Below are positions 9,426 to 22,635 of a stretch of 64,000 nucleotides of DNA, in pieces. The stretch spans positions 10,392,764-10,456,763 of the forward strand of contig NC_092583.1 in assembly GCF_037975245.1 (NCBI RefSeq), in the 5' to 3' direction. The notes below the pieces were generated by a model. It was not told the origin of the DNA. It was given only the letters and a program-made list of their open reading frames with translations, and did not search any database. The stretch comes from Apostichopus japonicus (taxonomy: Eukaryota; Echinodermata; Holothuroidea; Aspidochirotida; Stichopodidae). The translations under genes were made by a program, and so were the position numbers. Each line of letters starts with the position of its first letter. The stretch's first letter is position 1.

Positions 9426-12417
9426 TAAATGCATAAGATACACTGAACATTTTCTGTGTTGCAAGTATATGCTATATTACAGCAAATCCTTTTTATTTTA
9501 AATATGTATACATATATGGTTTCCTACTTTGGAAATTGAGGGTGTTTCACATGTACGTGTTTAATACAAGGCTTGGTCCAGATGATATACTTTCACTGAC
9601 AAACATGAAAAGGCAGGTTTCAAAAGTACCACGTTTATGTTTTTTAATTTGATACAAAATAAAAACACTGTCAGTCGTGCTCAATCATCCGCTTGAGGTG
9701 GTAAAAGAGTACGGTGCACATATGCTGTTATTACATCAATGAAGGTAGTACTGTTTTAGGCAGAATAATGTAATTACTGTGAATGTTAGTCCAACATACA
9801 CAGTCAGGAGAAGAGTAGGAATTTAAAGCAATGAGCTATTTCCTTCTCTGTTTTTCATCACTTGATAATATTGTTACATATTAACCAGATGGGATGGAAG
9901 GGGAGGGGGGGGAGTGGTGGGGATGGGATTAGCCGATTTGGTATGGGAGAGGGATGAGGAGGGTGAGAGTGGGTGGCGATGGGAATGGGTGGGATTTGGA
10001 ATGGGTCCAGTGGAGATTGGAATGGGTGGTGATTGGAAAAGTGTGGGAGTGCAGAGAGGATGGGAGTGGAAGAGGTTGGGAGGGGGGGGGGGGAGAGCAA
10101 GAAGAGGCGGAAGCAAGGGTTGGTTAATCCTAAACTTCCCTCTACAGTCACCGACACGTACCAAAGGACAAAGACCGGCAAATATTGGAATTAAGTCTAC
10201 GTGAGAAACAGTTCAATAACACTGCTTCTTATCAGCTTACCAAAGAGATAAACTTTCCAGAAAGTATCAGATCAGCCTCCAGCATTTCAAAGATTGATAA
10301 CATCTTTAAAATTCTTTCAAAGATAGCGCTAGTGAGTAGGTCTATAGCCATTTAATATCCCATTGACCATTGACCTCTGAAGAGGACCTCTTGGAAGATA
10401 GGCATCACTAGATCAGTCTGGGAGGTATAGGCTTTTCATGGATCTAGGATAACACAGGCTATACTGAAAATAAAGAAGAAGAAAAAAATACACATGATTG
10501 AATCAAAATGAATGTTGAGGATAAATATTGGACTTAAAATAAGGGAATCAATTTACTAGGTCACAGAATAAGTCCTTGTGTTATTATTATTATTTTGAAC
10601 ATAAACTGCAGGTATAACCACCATCATCATGGTCTAATTAGAAGGGAAAGCTTTAGAATTAATCAAATGTCCATAATCTTGTCCAATCATGAGTTTGTTA
10701 ACTCTTCCCTTTTTGATTGTACTATTTTATTAACAATGATATCATTATATTAAAATATAAATTTAAGATTGTTCGTCCTTCATTGATTTGGTGGCATTGA
10801 AAAACAGTTAAGGAATTAAGCTTCCTTCAATTCCTTCTACCCAACCCCAGCCAACTTCAATTCTCTTTCTCCTCTCCCCCTCCCACTTATCCTACCCTCC
10901 CACCTTCTCTTCCCCTGTGAAAAAAAAGTGTGGTGTATTGCCAAAATGCATGCATCCATATATCAGAGCCGTAACTTTTGACTTTTAACAAACGTTTGTT
11001 TTTCCAATATTAAAACATGGACCCAGTGTGGTCTGTAATTCATATTTCGATCTCTTATTTCATATTCGCAATTCCTAAAAACCATCTTCTCGGACACATT
11101 TACCGTCAAAATTCTAAACTAAATAGAACGATTAAAACAGAGACAAACAGAAGTAAATCATGAACCGAAGAAAGTCAACTTGCGGTTTTTAATAAGAGAC
11201 ACAAATTAAACTCTTATCGTCAGTGTATTACACAGAGCGTTTACTAATTATGAAAATAGTATGATGGGTTTTGTGATATACAGCTCTGTGTGACAGGAAT
11301 TACACCTTTATGATATACTCTATCATATGGCTTTTAAAGCAGCTTCTTGCACTTGTCTGGCAAACCGTTTCAGACTTTCTTCCGAAAGGCTTTTCACTTA
11401 GTAACACACATCGCAACATGAATACTTGTACTACACAACATGTGGATAAAAATATGATGGAAATAATAGCACCAGTTTGCATATATGTCACCTTACCAAT
11501 ACAACAATTCCTCATAGGGGAAGGGTTACCCTCCCCCCTTTGAACCCCCCCATACCAGACATTGGTCACCATTTATGGCTCCTCCCCCTCCCCCTCATTC
11601 CCTAAGATCAAATGAGGGATAATTTTGAGCATCTTATAATTTCGTCCCTCGTGCAGACACTTCGCATTGTTAATTACATTTACGTGTAAACAGCTGAATG
11701 AAAAAATAATTCTTCAAATGATCAAATTTGAAAGTGATACTTGACTAGTCAATTAGCTATAATTTAGCCAGATTTTGTTTGTTAGTAATCTTAAAATCAA
11801 GTAGTATCAAAGTTAACATTTACCAAAGTCAGTGCCGACACTAGTAGCTGCTTTAACCGCCAATAAAATACTCAGTTTTTTCAAGAAAGCTATCCCCTTA
11901 TTTGTTTTCACGGTTCCATCACCAAAACCCGCAAGCGGGCTTTAATTTACACCCTCTATCTGATTGGTGTCCAAAAGCCCATTAGCGGCACATTTCGTCT
12001 GCCAAGTGTGATTTGTGTGTGTGTTACCAACCTGTCGCCGTCTCCGAGCCAAGGAGGATTTCACCAGATGTTGGCATGTGCAATCCTTGTTGACTTTTTA
12101 CAGACCTGTCATATATATACCAAGTTAATACCAAGATTAAGGGAAGAAGGTTAAGAATTTTGGGGTCATATCAAGGCACAGACAAAGATGAAATTCGAAT
12201 CAAAACGTTGACTGTTCTATCTCCATTCCCCTAACCTCCCTCAGGGCTTACCCTCAGGCTTACCCTCCCCCACAATACAACCCCCTCCCACACATACAAT
12301 ATTTTCTAGCTTTCTTTACTTGTTCCTTTCGTTGTAATTGACTCCTTTCGTTAAACGCCTAGAGCAGCTGCTTCTTGTAACTGATTTGGCGCTATATTAA
12401 TCCACTGTAATATTATT
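9426..12417. other. Non-coding stretch with a G-rich tract
   Basis: It contains a GGGATGG/GGGTGG-rich block at 9896-10105 (open frames there are low complexity), a possible MITE remnant near 11515-11600 with C- and G-rich segments, and otherwise unremarkable AT-rich sequence. Confidence 0.6.
9896..10105 (+). repeat. G-rich low-complexity tract (potential G-quadruplex)
   Basis: Many GGG runs within GGGATGGG- and GGGTGG-like units on the plus strand. The Pro/Ser-rich and Gly/Glu-rich open frames on both strands are products of this composition. Confidence 0.75.
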
Positions 12418-12519
12418 ATTGTTATTAAATACCGTCAGAATAATTTAACCAATTATAAACAATATTTGTCCAACCTCCCTCCAATGAAAACAATAAAAAA
12501 CAATAAAAAACATATCTCC

Positions 12520-12550
<31 letters not shown>

Positions 12551-12656
12551 ACACTAAAATATGAGCAGAATATTAAATAACAATAGAATAATTTACCAAT
12601 AAATTATTAAATAAGTTATTAAACAATATTTTCGCATCATTCCTTCATTGAAAACA

Positions 12657-12716
<60 letters not shown>

Positions 12717-12765
12717 GTGTGTCACACTAAATAACATCAGAATATTTTACCAGTTATAAATTAAT
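12418..12765. repeat. Degenerate tandem repeat interleaved with (TA)n arrays
   Basis: The pattern 'CAGAATAATTTAACCAATTATAAA ... CAATGAAAACAAT ... (TA)n' repeats about 2.5 times, with TA arrays at about 12521-12547 and 12662-12717. Each unit contains an AACAATATTT-type block and a TCACACTAAA/GACACTAAAA block after the TA run. Confidence 0.65.
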
Positions 12766-15700
12766 ATGGCTAACAATTAGTCAGCAATTTGTGATGACAT
12801 AGTTTAGATCTAACAAGACCATAGTTGTTGAGGTAATTCAGAGTTCTTCTACAGTCACCCCCTTGAGCCAAACAGTCTTTGCCATAAGACAGCAGAAAAC
12901 CCACAAAGACTTTATGTGGTTATGTTGAACACTCTGTTAAACATCTGTGGAATGCCTCTAATCTCTAAGCAGGCCTAACTGTGTAGCAAGCGTTGAACAA
13001 TTTATGGGGACTAAAAGCCCATCTGAGAGATTTATGGAGGTGTGTTTGTAAGCGGCCATCAGCCCTGACAGCCTAAACATCAAAGATTATCTTGAAAATG
13101 ATTTAGATTGTTTATGCTGTGGGAGATGGTTTCTGGTTTTGCAAAGCTTGGAAAGAGGTCACAGGTCAGAGTTATGGTTTTGGTTGAGTGGCCAGGAAGT
13201 GGACAGGGAGATTATGTACCTCCTTTGTGTTTCACTCTTGGACTTGAAAATTGGAGCTTAGATGGAAAAGGAGGGGGGGCGGACAAAAGCAAACATGGGG
13301 ATTGTGGAAAGATTGATAGTGTGAAAGATTACAAGCTGGTGGAAGCTGATGATGGTGTCAGTTGAGGGAAAGTTGAAGAAGAGGAGGAGGAGGAGGGTGA
13401 TCTGATAGAAGAGGGTAATGACCTCAATCTCCCTTTAGGGTGCCCAGATTCAATTAACAATGACTTATTGCTTTCTTGTCACTTACATTTACATTTATCC
13501 TGTCAGGTGTGAACCAAATGTTGGTTTTTATTTTAAGTCCTGTTCTCTGGGCTGGCTGCTAGGATTATTTTGTTTCCTTTGGGAAATGTTGAACCAGAAG
13601 CCAGGGAATTTAACAGACAGGGCAGATTACTTCATCACAATCATCCATCTTCAGGTGCAATAATTGTTACTATTTTAATTGCACTCATGGGCATGGCAGC
13701 TTTGTCAAATGTGAGGAGTGGGGTCAAATGAGGAGGGGTCAAATGAGGAGAGGGTGAGGGAAGGTGAAGGAATGGGTAAGATGGGGGTGGGGGGGAAGAG
13801 GTCAAATGGGAATGGGAACAGCAAGGATAATAGGATGGCAAGGAGAAGAAAGGAAGGGAGGGGGAAAGGACTTTATTGATGGAATTGTTCTTTGGGAATC
13901 ATTTATTGCATTGGGGTTCATATATTTCGTTCAGGTTTGATATAAAGAAATATTTCCAAACGTTCTAAAGAAGAAATAGTTTACAGCAGAAACGTAAAAC
14001 CTAATTAATGTAAATTACTTACAAATAAGTGACAAATTTTACAAAATGCAAGATCATTTTCTTTAAAGAATATAGCTTCGAGAGAATAATGAGTCATAGT
14101 CCAATGTCATTGAGGTGATCAGTGACACTTGTAAAAATACCTGCCCTGTGATACTAGATCTGCCATGACAGAATGTGCTTGCACTGAAGATTTTTCTTGT
14201 TTTGCAAGAAACAGCAGTCTAACTTACACATCTGTCAACAACTTACCATCAAGCAGGGGTTCTCATTGGGCAGCCCAACTGTGGGTCATATACGGACCAT
14301 GAAAAATCATTAAAACTGTACAATTGGACCAGCAAATAGAAGAAAAAAAAAACTCCCACAATATGGAAGCAATCAGGTATGTGGTCCCTTAGGGTGTGCG
14401 AATCCTTACCAGCCCACCTTGCGTATTACTCAATCTAGAGATATAATAGGTTAAATCATAAAATAAAGAAATTTTGCTACTCTTTAGTCCTCTCTGACCC
14501 TCCTAGAAAATCAATTGGGGGGGGGGAGAGGGGGGGGTGAAACCAGAGGCTACCATAAAGCAGCATTCACGAAAAACTGAATTTCTTTGATTTCTTTGCG
14601 TCTTTTTCAACACACTCACTAAGTAGTTCCTCTAAGAATGATCATTTTTTTCTCTTAATTAAATTCACTTGAAATTCCTACATTTCAACAGCTGAAATAT
14701 GATGTGCAAGCTTATTGTTTCTACTGTGTGGTTATTAAACCCTAATTAAGTTTAGTAATTGTTACCAATTAACATCCTAAACATTGTTGAACCTTAGTTA
14801 CCAGGTCAACTAAGGTCACCAATACTAATGGACCTATATCTCTGCCTACTTACACATATCAATCATATTAATGGGTATCACACAGGGTACAGGTGCCACT
14901 TATTCAAGCCAAATGTTTGTCTTGTGGGAACCTTCTACAAAGTCATTAGCCTGTTTGAATGGGTTCTACCGATTGGGACAAAGGCCATAAAGAGATATTA
15001 TTGGCTTTTCTTACTGTACGAGGGGAGTAAAGGTCAAGTGTAAAGACTAGTGTAATGGACTTTTTCAAAGTATGCCATTTATGAAATCAAACACATTTGG
15101 TTGGCACCAAAGATCCTGGGAAATGCTGTTCTGTCTTGCTAATTTAGAAACTGAAAAACTGCAACATCATAGCATAGTGTTGCCAGAAAGAATTCTCAAA
15201 TTATGGTTAGTCATACTTCTTTGAATGATGTTGACTTTTCAAGGACAAACTTATGAAATTCCATGACCTTTTCAATAGAACATGTCTGTACACTTTGGTC
15301 AGTTCTCCCTCTCCATGTGTGCCCCTCCCCAACCCCTACCCTTCCAAATAAAAAAATTTCATGTCAGAAACAGAAATAAGGCAGAATGATACACAACTCT
15401 CTTTGACTTCTTCTTATGTTTACCTCCATAATTCTGCTGATTTGAGTGCTGATTTATAAGTTCTGGAAATGATGAAACCCACAAAGCCTCCCTTGTCCTC
15501 CACCTGGACCCTGTGCCGACATGGCTCTGGTGGCACCTTGAATTACCCACATTCTGCATAAGTTCATACCCCCTCCCCCACCAATGGTGTTCTCATTTTG
15601 CTGTGCCCTCACCCGCCCCTCCCCTCCCCTCCCCCTTGCCCTCCCCTTCCCCCACACTTCCAAATGTCTGGCGATCCCACTGATCAGTATCTCTGTCATA

Positions 15701-17425
15701 TAAGATACAAGATGATGATGGTTTTTGTCTCTCCTCTAACAAGAGGAACTCTAGCATAGACAAGATAGCTTTTGGAATATAGATAATTCTGCTGTCCAGA
15801 CTGACCTGAACTTGACCCAAACCCAAACTATTACTTAGAAATATAACAAATCAATTAAACTAAAGACCTCTTTGTTCTAAAACTGCATTCGCTCTGAACT
15901 GACCAGTAACAGCTAAAACCATCTCTGAATCGATAGCGTGGTTTTTCTCAGAGATATTGATTTTCATAATTCGATATAATGAACACCCGCTTTTTGAAAC
16001 AAACAAACCAATTTTGACAGACAAATCAATTCACCATAGGAGTGTGTACGTTGCTATATAAAAGCATGCTGTATTGTAATGTGTACAAACTATACTTATC
16101 CACACTTGAGCAAGGATATGCCATAAGGTAATGAGTGTGTTTCTATCACTTCTCTGTTACATATGATGCAAGCTTAAGTAATATTCCAAAATGGGTCGTG
16201 TTTCAAGGACAGTTCAATAATTAGATAAATGCAGCAGGCATATACAAGCAATTGGAATACATTGATTTTGGTGTGAATACATGTACACAGAGGACCTATA
16301 TAGTCTATACTAGGTAAATTTAACCTCTTTCATTTATTTTAATTGTGGTATTTAACATGATTATTATTATCATTATCATTACCATTATCATTTTTTTTTT
16401 TTTTTTTGTGATCAAATATTTGTTTCGATAACTTGTGACAACCTCATCTGGAGTTGACATAGTAGCATTATATTGAGATTGAAGTACATTTACACTGGTC
16501 TATCAGTGCAGAATATTTTAACTTTCCATTTCAGTGTCACTGTCAATTTCTTGCCACTGGGCAATTCCATTAATTGAGATGCGTTTTCAACCTACTGTAT
16601 GTACAGCACACTACTTAAATCTCCTGTCCTTCACAGCAGCCTGATGTAAAGCCACAAGTTGGTCAATTATACAGACCACAGATAAAAATCAACAGAATCT
16701 TATCAATCCCTATGGCTAGTTGTGGAGAATGCCGTAATAACTTTGTTAACCAAACACGACCTGAGGTATGAATGCAGTTTAATGCAGAGGATATATCTTG
16801 CCTCTCTTTCTTTTCCTTCTTCTTCATCTTCTTCTCTGATTTGACTGTTGAGAGCAAAATCACAGTTACGATAATTCCTAATCTCCACTGACATCTCTTG
16901 CTTGACGAGGGATGCCGGCCTAAAAAAGCTGTTAAAGCCTCGGCATATACATTCCCTTGTAAATTAACAGTAGCCTAACAAATCCCTAAAACTCGACCAT
17001 CTTTTGTGGTTCTATCGTGTGTAGTAAAATACTTACACAATCCATTACAATGTTAATTTTGACCCATTTCACAGAGCAATGTAGTTAATCGCTCTCATTT
17101 TCACGGTGCCCCCTTTTTTCCAAATGTCTGGCGACGCTACCGACAGCAGATTATGCGATTTACTACAAATGGCCAAGTAATAAAGTAACCTTACTACATC
17201 CACAATATTGACTGATGCGCAATTAAGTGTAATTAACAGTCTGCATAATTATTTATACACTTAACAAGAAGCATAACAAGATTCAGACCCCTACATAAAT
17301 GCTCTTAATGTGTTTTCCTGCAATGTAATACCTATCCTTCCATATACCTTCAAATACCTCGGCATGTATTTGGGTCCATGATCAAACCGAATAGAAAATT
17401 GCCTCTCATTCTTAAACATATAAAT
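12766..17425. other. Non-coding stretch
   Basis: No gene recognised. It contains purine-rich tracts (13378-13400, 13710-13870), a CAGGGGTTCTCA hAT-like single terminus near 14264, a pyrimidine-rich tract (15590-15655) and an ATT/ATC-rich tract near 16362. Confidence 0.6.
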
Positions 17426-17558
<133 letters not shown>

Positions 17559-20259
17559 CACATGCATCTGAATTTCACAAATTGCTCTTTTGCAATCCAC
17601 TTAATTTGATTTATTGGAGATACAAATGTTTGATATCGTTGACAGTAACTACTACGCGCATCGGTGGTTTTAGCTTACTCGCACCTGCATGAGACAGCTG
17701 TCCAATCACGTGGCATCTGCTCTTCACTAGGAGGTTAACGCCAGGAATGGCGAGTATGACATCAACCATTAGTTAGCATTGCAGGTACGGCTATGCTCCA
17801 GTGTACACATCAAAGAGGAGCAAAACAAGGCAAACTACCAAAAAAAAGAGAAAAAAAAGTAAAGAAAAAAAAACGGAGGAAAACGGTGGAAATTTGATAC
17901 ACATGATTTTTACAAAGAGAGAGAGGTTGTTCCAATTTACCGAAATTGTCAGAAAACTTTGTCCCGATATATATGTATATATACACTCGAGAAAAGGATG
18001 GGATATCCATCAAGACGTCCATCAAACCTGCCAGCGAACCTATCTCGACCATCCGTCGCTGTCAAGATGTCACTCCTCAGCGGCCCGTCATCACTTGAAA
18101 GCTGTATCGTCCCTTCAGAATAACATTATTATCATCCTAAGATTCACGCTTGATCTCCTTCCCAGTGTCACATCCTGTTGAATGGAGCCCCACTTGATCG
18201 CAATTTTAGTCATAGTTCACAAGATTTTCTTTTTTATCCTGGAGTTTCTTTTTTTGCTCGGCACGGTATAATCTTTCATTGCATATGGGGGGGAAGAAGT
18301 TGGTGCACGATTACAGTGGTTCTGAGTCATCTTCATTTGCATGCAGATTTGAATAGTAATGTGCCACCTCCTCTAGTGTATCAACCTAGTTTCACGGTCT
18401 CAGTTCCCTGAAGAGGATGACGAAGGGTTGTAAACGCCTCCTTGATTCATGTCACACACATTTTTTTTTTTTTTTTTAAGATCATCCTCCTACTTCTGAT
18501 ATGAGCGAAGAAGGGATAACACAGGCATCCCGAGGTCAATCATCGATGGGGTATTAAACCGCCATGTACAGTAGTATATAGTCTCATTAGAGATCGTTGC
18601 AGTATCGGGAGTAACGAATGTACCAAGCTCCTACATATGTAAATCGAGATATTCTACAAGAAAAAGTCACCATAGCCCAACTGTATGGAAAAGGATCAAT
18701 TAAACAAATTATTATTATTTTTTTTTAAAATATTTTTTATACTTTTGTGACAATTCTTTTCTCTACTGACTGAGACTGACCATTTCATAGTTTTGCATGT
18801 CTAATTTTACTTTGAAAAATGATCCAATCCAATCCATTCTTTTGTTTTCTTTATTTCACTGACTGCCTGACTGACTCTGAGATATTCCTGAAACTTCTTT
18901 GTAGTTAATATGAATAATTTATTTCAGATGAGACGGTCAATTTGTTTCGTAGTAACATCTTTAATTTCAGTAGGGGGGGGGGGGAGTGGCCATGCCCCTC
19001 TCCATTGTCAGTCAGGGAGAAAACATCCAGTCAGGGGATTTATTTTGAACTCATAAATATTGATTGCTTGTACTTATATTTGACTATTTTGCACTGATTA
19101 AGACATTCCTTATTATTGTGCGGTACACATGACTAACTTTAATATTTCATAAATTCAGTAATTTTAAAATTGACTGAAACAGACCATATCATATAAGATA
19201 ATTAAATATATATGTATGTATTAGTAATATTATTGACAATAAATTTAACTCTTTGAGTTGTGCTATATTGAGTTAAATATAATTTTACTCTGCCTCACGT
19301 ATGGTCCTCAAGGACATTTTCATATTTAGATCAATATCAGAGATAAACAAACTTCATTTATACATTGAGATTGTCATGAAGAATTTCGTCATGCACAAAT
19401 ACCTGGCGTCGGCAGGTAATTATCGTTATCACTTAACGATGTTAACGATATTTGCCCAGACTGTGAGATGTGTTGATATTTATTTTGAAATTTGGATAGT
19501 AAAACATAAACATCGTCAAAACTATTAAAACGACGTCTGTTGTGAACTATAAATTCATGGCATGATCAGATATTTTTGAAGTTCTATAAGTTAAAAGTTT
19601 TTTATTATTTTTTTTATTAATAATATTATTATTTTATTTTTTATTTTTTTTTATTTTTGTAACCTGGTGCGTCGTCGAGTACACAAATGATCAACGATCC
19701 ACTCAACTTATAATGTAAATGTTTGCATAGAGTTGGCGGCACCTGGATATATTTCATTTTGAATGTGATCTGAACAAAATGACTGAAAACTGGCAGTACT
19801 TTATTACCATGCGTTTAAAATGGCAAACATTCATCTTTCTGGGAGATAACCAAACAAGGTAGGTAACATTGCATTAGAAAGTATAAGTTGAACAGCAATT
19901 GCAAAACAATACAATCGCAGCAACAACAACAACAACAAAATAGACACAAAAAATAATTCTCTGAATATCAAATCATTTGTTGTATCAATAAAACCTCAAT
20001 CACAGCTATATGCAATAAACATATATCATTAACCCCCAAAATTGCAAGAGATGATTACTATTAATCATGCAATCTCAATACTGACTCTTCCCTTAAATGT
20101 TATACCGTCTATATATCTTTCTGTTTTAATTTATTCTTGCCAAACTAGATAACTGGACTTATTCAAAGCAATAAGCTCCCCTCATCCATGACAGCATTTT
20201 CTATTGTTTTACACTTACTTTTGGTAAGTCAAAGCTTGGCTCTTGCTTTGACCAGTTTA
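17559..20259. other. Non-coding stretch
   Basis: AT-rich. It contains homopolymers near 18462 and 18720, a G12 run near 18974 and an A/T-only tract at 19600-19660. An open frame with a signal-peptide-like start at 20188 runs into the C-rich repeats and is discussed in the findings. Confidence 0.6.
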
Positions 20260-21170
20260 CTTCCCACTCAAAATCTAATAGCTGTACCCAATTATCACCC
20301 TACCACACCCTTGCCTCTATATCCCTACCTTATCCCTGACTCTCCCTATCCCTACCATATCCCTGACTCAACCTATCCCCGACACTCCTTATCCTTACCC
20401 CACCCTATCACAACCCCCTCGGCCCTAACCCAACCTTTACCCAACACTTACCGTATGACTATCCACTATAGCTATCCTACCCTAACCACCTGTCGCCACC
20501 CCTATCCTAGCCCAGCCTTCATTCCTACAACCCTCAACCTATCCACCCCCATTCTACTCACCCAATAAACCCCACCTAGTCTTTCCCATTCCATTCTATC
20601 CCAACCCCCCCCATTAAACCCATCCTGTCTATATCACCCCATTCTATCCCCACCCAGTCTATCCACCTCATTCTAACCGCACCTCCATTAAAACCCACCC
20701 AGTCCATACCATCCCTTTCTATCCCACTCCAATTCTATCTCCACCCAGTCTATCCCACCTCATTCTACCCCAACCCCATTAAAAACCACCCAGTCTATAC
20801 CACCCCTTTCTACCCCACTCCAATTCTATCACCACCCAGTCTATCCCACCTCATTCTACCCCAATCCCATTAAAACCCACCCAGTCTATACCACCCCTTT
20901 CTACCCCACCCCAATTCTATCCCCACCCAGTCTATCCCACCTCATTATACCCCACCCCATTAATACCCACCCAGTGTATACAACCCCATTCTATCCCACC
21001 CCCATTCTATCCCCACCTAGTCTATCCCACCTCATTCTACCCCCACCTCCATTAAAACCCACGCAGTCTATCCCACCCCGATTCTATCCCCATCCAGTCC
21101 ATCACACCTCATTCAACCCACACCTTCATTCTACGCCACCCTTTATAAATCCCCGTCCCCCTCCTATGCC
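20260..21170 (+). repeat. C-rich minisatellite, about 91-bp unit
   Basis: The left part (20260-20580) is irregular CCCTA/CCTAT-rich sequence. From about 20580 a unit with CACCCAGTCTAT, CCACCTCATTCTACCCC and CATTAAAA recurs. Unit starts at 20696, 20787, 20878, 20968 and 21060 give periods of 91, 91, 90 and 92. Each unit itself contains two CCACCCAGTCTAT half-units. Confidence 0.9.
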
Positions 21171-22107
21171 TATACTCTTTTTACAATCGTAGTAACGGAT
21201 AGCCAATGCACTACCAGTATGTAATATACTGCTACTACCTGTAAGATACACAAGCAGTCAATACCCTGCCTCTAACTGTCAGACTCCTTTGAAACAAGAT
21301 ACTTTATTTTTTTTTGTGTATGTGTTTTCATCATCATCATCATCTTATTGCTTCTCTTTGTTGCCTTCTTGCCACTCCCTCTCCTTGGCCTCTCCAAACC
21401 TTTCCCTGTTCAATCCATCTACATCAGTCCAGGTTTTCTATATTATTTGATTTGTTTCTGCTTACTTTCATGCCTATTCTGAACTGTCAAGCTCTTCAAG
21501 CAAAAAAGAAAAAAATAGAGAAGAAACTACATCTAATATCTGTATACCTGCCCTTATCAAAGAGGAAATGATAATTTAAAGCAGCACAAGCAGGTTCAAA
21601 GCCTTTCGCTCAAATTTGACAGGTAAACCTCCGTCTTCCAAGACGCCAGGTTTATTTGAATATCTATTTCAGTCCTCGTGTTTGTAGCAACAAGAAGAGA
21701 TTGTCTGCGGTACAAAATTATTTGATTTTCACTGGGAAATAAATTTGGTTAAGTGGGGGGTATGATATTCTTAAAGGATTCAGGGTTTTATAGGAAAACA
21801 TCCGGCGGGTTATGATAATCTTAAAGATCTCAAGGTTAGAGGAACACAGCCAGGTTTAATGGGTTTTCAATAGGTCTACGGTAATTATGATCAAAGTGTA
21901 CGCAAAACCTTACAAACATTCTTGTTATCCAGTGACAAAAAAAAAAAAAAAAATTGGCAGTCTTTACTTGTATGTAAATTGTTCATTGGTTATGTGCATG
22001 CTGACCTGCCCAAAAATATAAAAAAAATATTAAAAAAAATCCTAAAAGTTATTAAAAATGACACCTTTCATGGAATGATTATATCCAGTTTCACATTTGC
22101 AAAAAAG
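21171..22107. other. Non-coding stretch
   Basis: AT-rich, with a (CAT)n-like run near 21328. No gene or family repeat was recognised. Confidence 0.6.
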
Positions 22108-22635
22108 CTATACAACATGCCATGCAACATGCTATGCAACATACTATACAAAATGCTATGCAACATACTATACAAAATGCTATGCAACATACTATACAAA
22201 ATGCTATGCAACATACTATACAAAATGCTATGCAACATACTATGCAAAATGCTATGCAACATACTATACAAAATGCTATGCAACATACTATACAAAATGC
22301 TATGCAACATACTATACAACATGCTATGCAAAATGCTATGCAACATACTATGCAAAATGCTATGCAAAATGCTATGCAACATACTATGCAAAATGCTATG
22401 CAACATACTATAGAAATGCAATGCAACATACTATACAAAATGCTATGCAACATACTATACAAAATGCTATGCAACATACTATACAAAATGCTATGCAACA
22501 TACTTTACAAAATGCTATGCAAAATGCTATGCAACATACTATACAAAATGCTATGCAACATACTATAAAAATGCTATGTAACATACTATACAAAATGCTA
22601 TGTAACATACTATACAAAATGCTATGCAAAAAGGT
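22108..22635 (+). repeat. 24-bp higher-order satellite built from 12-mers
   Basis: About 22 units of 24 bp. Each is two related 12-mers, AAAATGCTATGC and AACATACTATAC, with occasional AACATGCTATGC variants where the alternation slips. Because 24 is a multiple of three and the unit lacks stops in most frames, it stays open in three plus frames and two minus frames. Those long open frames (up to 198 codons) are not evidence of coding. Confidence 0.95.

Noticed and set aside
9858-10204. Pro/Ser-rich and Gly-rich open frames
   Set aside because: Low-complexity G-rich tract open on both strands.
20580-22635. CRISPR-like array
   Set aside because: Repeats are contiguous satellites without unique spacers, in a eukaryotic genome.
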